From: XYB2-FULL-45-11 sp964355525
GTDB taxonomy: Bacteria; Patescibacteriota; Patescibacteriia; UBA9934; GWF2-40-263
Direction of reading: 5' to 3'
Length of the DNA: 23,168 nucleotides
Assembly (NCBI GenBank): GCA_964355525.1
Contig: CAYHDY010000015.1
Coordinates: 1-23,168, forward strand
Positions 20,450-23,168 of this stretch are shown in pieces. Under the pieces are notes generated by a model. It was not told where the DNA came from and ran no database searches. It was given only the letters and a program-made list of their open reading frames with translations. The translations under genes were made by a program, and so were the position numbers. Position 1 is the first letter of the stretch. Each line of letters starts with the position of its first letter.

Positions 20450-21360
20450 ACCGCATCGTCGTTGTGACGAAACTCACGCGACTCCAGGAACTGATCCGCG
20501 AACACATGACCATGAACGCGGCAACGTTCCATCTCGAGTCGCGCGGGCAGACCATCGCCCCGTACCATCGAGAAGACAAGAATTACGAAGCGGCCATTCG
20601 GGAAATTCATCGGCAACTTCCAGGTGACATCGAAACGGCCTACGTCACGCGTGAGAAACTTCCGAACTTTCTGTTTCGCGACACGGACGTGATCATCGTC
20701 TGCGGACCGGACGGACTGTTCGCAAATCTCGCAAAGTACGTGAAGGATCAACTCGTTCTCACCGTCAATCCGGATCCGTCCACGATTGCCGGCGTGCTCA
20801 TGCTCTTTTCGCCACACGATGTCGGATCGCAAATTGCGCTTATGCTGCAAGGCAAACAGCGCACGGAGAGACTCCCCTTCGTGAAGGCTTCGTCCGATGA
20901 CGATCGCATTTTCTGGGGTGTGAATGACATTTTCATCGGTCGTAAGGACCACATGAGCGCTCGATACGAAATCGGTTTCGGAAACAAAAAAGAATCGCAA
21001 TCCTCAAGCGGCATCATCGTCTCAACGGGAGTCGGTGCCACTGGGTGGATGCGATCTGTCGCGACCATGCTCGATGGACTGAACGGTAGACGTCAACCGC
21101 ACGCGTTGTCGAACCTGCCGCAACCGACGGACAAAGAACTCGTCTTCGTCGTCCGGGAACCGTTCCCGTCGCCGAACACGGGAGCTTCGATCGTCACGGG
21201 ACGTATCAAGCCCGGCAATCCGCTCACAGTTCACTCGCAGATGCCCAAAGGTGGTTACCTCTTCTCCGACGGCGTCATTGAAAAAGCACAGTCGTGGGAC
21301 GCGGGTTCCACGGTCACGATCACGGTCGGCGAGCGATTCATCACGCGCGTCATTCGTTAA
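20446..21360 (+). CDS. NAD-kinase-like protein (ATP-NAD/diacylglycerol kinase superfamily)
   Basis: 304 residues from GTG 20446, overlapping the SPFH stop by 4 nt (GTGA). The open frame extends back to 20032, but that part is antisense-free shadow of the SPFH gene in another frame. Superfamily marks: IIVCGPDGLFAN (84-94) in place of the canonical GGDGT, VNPDP (107-111), GVNDIFIG (158-165) in the position of the NE/D segment, SArYEI, SQSSSGIIVSTGVGATGW (184-201), the nucleotide-binding TGxGxTGW loop, and GGYLFSDG near the end. The second glycine of GGDG is proline, so it belongs to a divergent branch often annotated only as kinase; the substrate could be NAD or another molecule. The coupling to an SPFH protein is notable. 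A strong terminator follows. Confidence 0.85.
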   Translation: MNRIVVVTKLTRLQELIREHMTMNAATFHLESRGQTIAPYHREDKNYEAAIREIHRQLPGDIETAYVTREKLPNFLFRDTDVIIVCGPDGLFANLAKYVKDQLVLTVNPDPSTIAGVLMLFSPHDVGSQIALMLQGKQRTERLPFVKASSDDDRIFWGVNDIFIGRKDHMSARYEIGFGNKKESQSSSGIIVSTGVGATGWMRSVATMLDGLNGRRQPHALSNLPQPTDKELVFVVREPFPSPNTGASIVTGRIKPGNPLTVHSQMPKGGYLFSDGVIEKAQSWDAGSTVTITVGERFITRVIR

Positions 21361-21363
21361 CTC

Positions 21364-21390
21364 GCGGAACACACTGTGTTCCGCTTTTTT
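21364..21390 (+). terminator. Terminator of the SPFH/NAD-kinase-like operon
   Basis: Perfect 9-bp stem GCGGAACAC / GTGTTCCGC with a 3-nt loop and six T residues, 3 nt after the stop codon. Confidence 0.9.
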
Positions 21391-21394
21391 ATTC

Positions 21395-21425
21395 AAAAAC
21401 TCGTCCGACTATGGACGAGTTTTTT
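21395..21425. terminator. Bidirectional terminator overlapping the end of the GT4 gene
   Basis: Stem AAAAACTCGTCC / GGACGAGTTTTT with a 6-nt loop. On the minus strand it overlaps the last four codons and the TAG stop (21411-21409) of the GT4 gene and is followed by a T-run. On the plus strand it is a second barrier after 21364-21390. Confidence 0.82.
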
Positions 21426-22605
21426 CTTGAAACAATTTTTCAAGCGTATCAACGTACGTTTCCAGCGCATATTTTTCTGCAGCGATTCGAATCGTGTTGC
21501 GATCGAATAACGCTTGTTCGAAACAGCGTAGTGATTCGATAAACGAATCTGCATTTCCCGGTTCAAACAAGAATCCGTTTTCTCCTTCAATAATCAATTC
21601 GGGAATTCCTCCGATGTTCGATGCGATGACCGGAACGCCGACGGCGAAACTGTCATAAATAATCGTCGGCGAATTCTCGTAGCAGAGTGACGGGACAATC
21701 ACCGCGTCGGATTCAGCAATCTGTTGCGCGAGTGCATCGGTCGAAAGAAATCCGTGATAGATGATTCGCGGATCATTCGCACAACGTGTTTCGATTATTT
21801 GTCGAAGCGATCCGTTCCCGGCGATGTGTAATTCAACCATTCTGCTACGGGTGGGATCCCCAGACCCCGCTTGCGAATTGATTGTTTCAATCGCATCCAT
21901 CAAAAATAAAATTCCCTTGTGCGATTCGAGTTGTCCCGCGAACAGAAATCGGAATGGTTCGCTCGAATGATCCGCTGATTGCACGACCACCCCCTCACCC
22001 CCTCCTTGTGAAGGAGGGGGGATCCTCGACGGTGCGGGATTCGGCATCATTCGCACGTCCGCATCGCGAAACATCCCGCGTTCTCGATACGCATTAATCA
22101 AATACCGCGAAGGTGAAATGATCACGTTCGGTTTTCCGATCGCGAACATCGCGGCGCGTTCGTACCATCGACGGAGGAATGATCGATTCAAAAATGAATG
22201 TTCCTCGCCGCGAATAAGCAGTCCGCTTGGAACGGTGAGTTGCAAATCGTGAAGCGTGTGAATTTGAAAAATCCCGCGACGTTGAATCGCACGCGAAAGA
22301 TTCACTCCAATCCCCTTCAAGTTATGGGTAAGAAACACATCCGGCTTCTCCTCGAGGATTACTCGATCAATGATTCGATTCGAAAACGGATTGAACAAAT
22401 CGAAAACATGCCAAAATAATTTCAAAAAAAACGGAAGACGTTCGCTGTTCGAAATGTTAAATGGGAAATGCGGATAGGTATTTCGCGTCAACACAAAAAT
22501 CTCATGACCACGAGCGGATAATTCGTCGGCAATTCGACTCGCCACAATCTCCGCGCCCCCCTTCGCATTCGGCGGATAATAATTCGAAACTATCGCGATC
22601 TTCAT
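21409..22605 (-). CDS. GT4 family glycosyltransferase
   Basis: 398 residues from ATG 22605. This GT-B-fold retaining glycosyltransferase has the N-terminal MKIAIVSNYYPPNAKGGAEI, HTLHDLQL, the hinge-side FLFAGQLESHKGILFLMDA, and the donor-site E-x7-E region as SLCYENSPTIIYDSFAVGVPVIASNIGGIPELI. The ATG overlaps the stop of the upstream GT4 gene (ATGA, 22602-22605); a longer in-frame start at 22689 would overlap it by 88 nt and is rejected. Two repeats are translated in frame. A main-family copy (residues 194-207, IPPPSQGGGEGVVV) sits at the junction between the two Rossmann domains. A GGGGTC-family copy (245-254, QAGSGDPTRS) lies in the C-terminal domain after the first helix. Confidence 0.92.
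   Translation of the reverse strand: MKIAIVSNYYPPNAKGGAEIVASRIADELSARGHEIFVLTRNTYPHFPFNISNSERLPFFLKLFWHVFDLFNPFSNRIIDRVILEEKPDVFLTHNLKGIGVNLSRAIQRRGIFQIHTLHDLQLTVPSGLLIRGEEHSFLNRSFLRRWYERAAMFAIGKPNVIISPSRYLINAYRERGMFRDADVRMMPNPAPSRIPPPSQGGGEGVVVQSADHSSEPFRFLFAGQLESHKGILFLMDAIETINSQAGSGDPTRSRMVELHIAGNGSLRQIIETRCANDPRIIYHGFLSTDALAQQIAESDAVIVPSLCYENSPTIIYDSFAVGVPVIASNIGGIPELIIEGENGFLFEPGNADSFIESLRCFEQALFDRNTIRIAAEKYALETYVDTLEKLFQEKTRP
21844..21872 (-). repeat. In-frame GGGGTC-family repeat in the GT4 gene
   Basis: On the minus strand AAGCGGGGTCTGGGGATCCC followed by ACCCGTAGC. It matches the intergenic copy (about 591-617) over AAGCGGGGTCTGGGGA-CCC and, less well, the CCTATTAC edge. Translated as QAGSGDPTRS. 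Confidence 0.78.
21985..22024 (-). repeat. In-frame main-family hairpin repeat (copy 11)
   Basis: Head GACCACCCCCTCA, perfect 10-bp stem CCCCCTCCTT / AAGGAGGGGG with loop GTG (21998-22020), then GATC. Translated on the minus strand as RIPPPSQGGGEGVVV at the boundary between the two GT-B domains. Head and stem are nearly identical to copy 1 at 4488-4524, 17 kb away. Confidence 0.9.
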
Positions 22606-23168
22606 AGAGGCGTTTGATAGTCGCGCGGCGATTGTTGTGCCAAAACGGATCGATACGTTTCTTCGAGATTGGTGATCAAGGGTTCCCACGCAAACGTCGT
22701 TTCCGCATACGATCGCGCAGATTGTCCGAACTGTTCGCGAACATCTTTTCTTGTCAGTAATAATTCGATTGCTTCTTTAAGCGCATTCACATCTTCGACA
22801 GGAACACGCAAACCGGTTTCTCCGTCGAGCACGACCGATCGCACGCCCGGAAGATCCGACGCGATCGATGGAATTCCGCTCGCGGCCGCTTCGAGCGCAA
22901 CAAGTCCGAACGCCTCTGCGCGTTTCGTCGACGGAAATACATGAATGTCCGCCATACGAAAATAACGCGGCAGTTCCTCGTCAGAAACTCCGCCTGCGAA
23001 TGTCACATGCAAATCGATTTCATGCATGCGTACAAGCGCCTCATACGTCGCGCGCAAATTTCCTTCTCCAACAATCACAAGACGCCATGAAAGATGTTTC
23101 AATTCTTTTAACGATTCGAACAAGACCGGCAATCCTTTGAAGTGATGTGCTTCATCGAGTCCGCCGAC
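22602..23168 (-). CDS. GT4 family glycosyltransferase, N-terminal part outside window
   Basis: The frame is open to the window edge, so only the C-terminal 188 residues are seen. It opens with VGGLDEAHHFKGLPVLFESL, the typical hinge segment of GT4 enzymes, then RLVIVGEGNLR, VTFAGGVSDEELPRYFRMADIHVFPS, and the donor-site TKRAEAFGLVALEAAASGIPSIASDLPGVRSVV with E-x7-E spacing. It ends ETTFAWEPLITNLEETYRSVL plus a short tail. The stop overlaps the ATG of the next GT4 gene by 4 nt. No palindromic insert is present in this visible half. Confidence 0.92.
   Translation of the reverse strand, partial: VGGLDEAHHFKGLPVLFESLKELKHLSWRLVIVGEGNLRATYEALVRMHEIDLHVTFAGGVSDEELPRYFRMADIHVFPSTKRAEAFGLVALEAAASGIPSIASDLPGVRSVVLDGETGLRVPVEDVNALKEAIELLLTRKDVREQFGQSARSYAETTFAWEPLITNLEETYRSVLAQQSPRDYQTPL

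Overview
The window looks like a bacterial chromosome segment dominated by cell-surface polysaccharide genes. The lineage is uncertain; my best guess is a Candidate Phyla Radiation (Patescibacteria) bacterium. The reasons are short genes packed head to tail, many starts with no Shine-Dalgarno (SD) sequence, a MshEN-type PilB ATPase, many family-2 and GT-C glycosyltransferases, and an extreme load of short GC-rich palindromes. TGA acts as a normal stop (7564-8214, 19559-20449, and the ATGA overlaps), so it does not use the UGA=Gly code of Gracilibacteria/Absconditabacteria. No rRNA, tRNA, CRISPR array or classical transposase was seen.

Layout. (1) 2-538 is the end of an unrecognised gene, closed by a terminator. 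(2) 634-2916, minus strand, is a CDP-sugar operon: glucose-1-phosphate cytidylyltransferase, then a CDP-glucose 4,6-dehydratase-like SDR, then an RmlC-like cupin. It has a consensus promoter and its own terminator. (3) 2990-7066, plus strand, holds three glycosyltransferase genes with four GT2 domains, one gene being a tandem double GT2. (4) 7242-8214 holds a small antitoxin-like ORF and a divergent conserved protein, each with a good promoter. (5) 8246-10791, minus strand, holds a HIT hydrolase, an RmlD-cupin fusion and a YdcF/DUF218 protein. (6) 10801-11301 is a DUF559 nuclease gene bracketed by inverted copies of a GC-rich hairpin repeat. (7) 11313-15312, minus strand, is a tightly coupled membrane operon: CDP-alcohol phosphatidyltransferase, GT-C-like protein, exported protein, small membrane protein. 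(8) 15336-17579 is a second large GT-C-like membrane protein. (9) 17606-21360 holds PilB (minus) divergent from an SPFH protein overlapped by a NAD-kinase-like protein. (10) 21409-23168, minus strand, holds two overlapping GT4 glycosyltransferases, the second cut by the window edge.

Together the genes describe assembly of an extracellular glycan: nucleotide-sugar synthesis (CDP-deoxyhexose and an RmlD/cupin route), cytoplasmic GT2 and GT4 transferases, and polytopic GT-C-type proteins for lipid-linked sugars, alongside a type IV pilus motor.

The most striking structure is a set of five kinds of short palindrome. Many lie inside reading frames without breaking them. The main family (about 40 bp: a GACC-type head plus a C-rich/G-rich hairpin) occurs nine times in frame inside four surface-glycan genes. 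It occurs twice more as inverted termini around the DUF559 gene, whose ATG directly abuts one terminus. I propose that DUF559 unit as a candidate mobile element related to the solo coding copies; this is inference.
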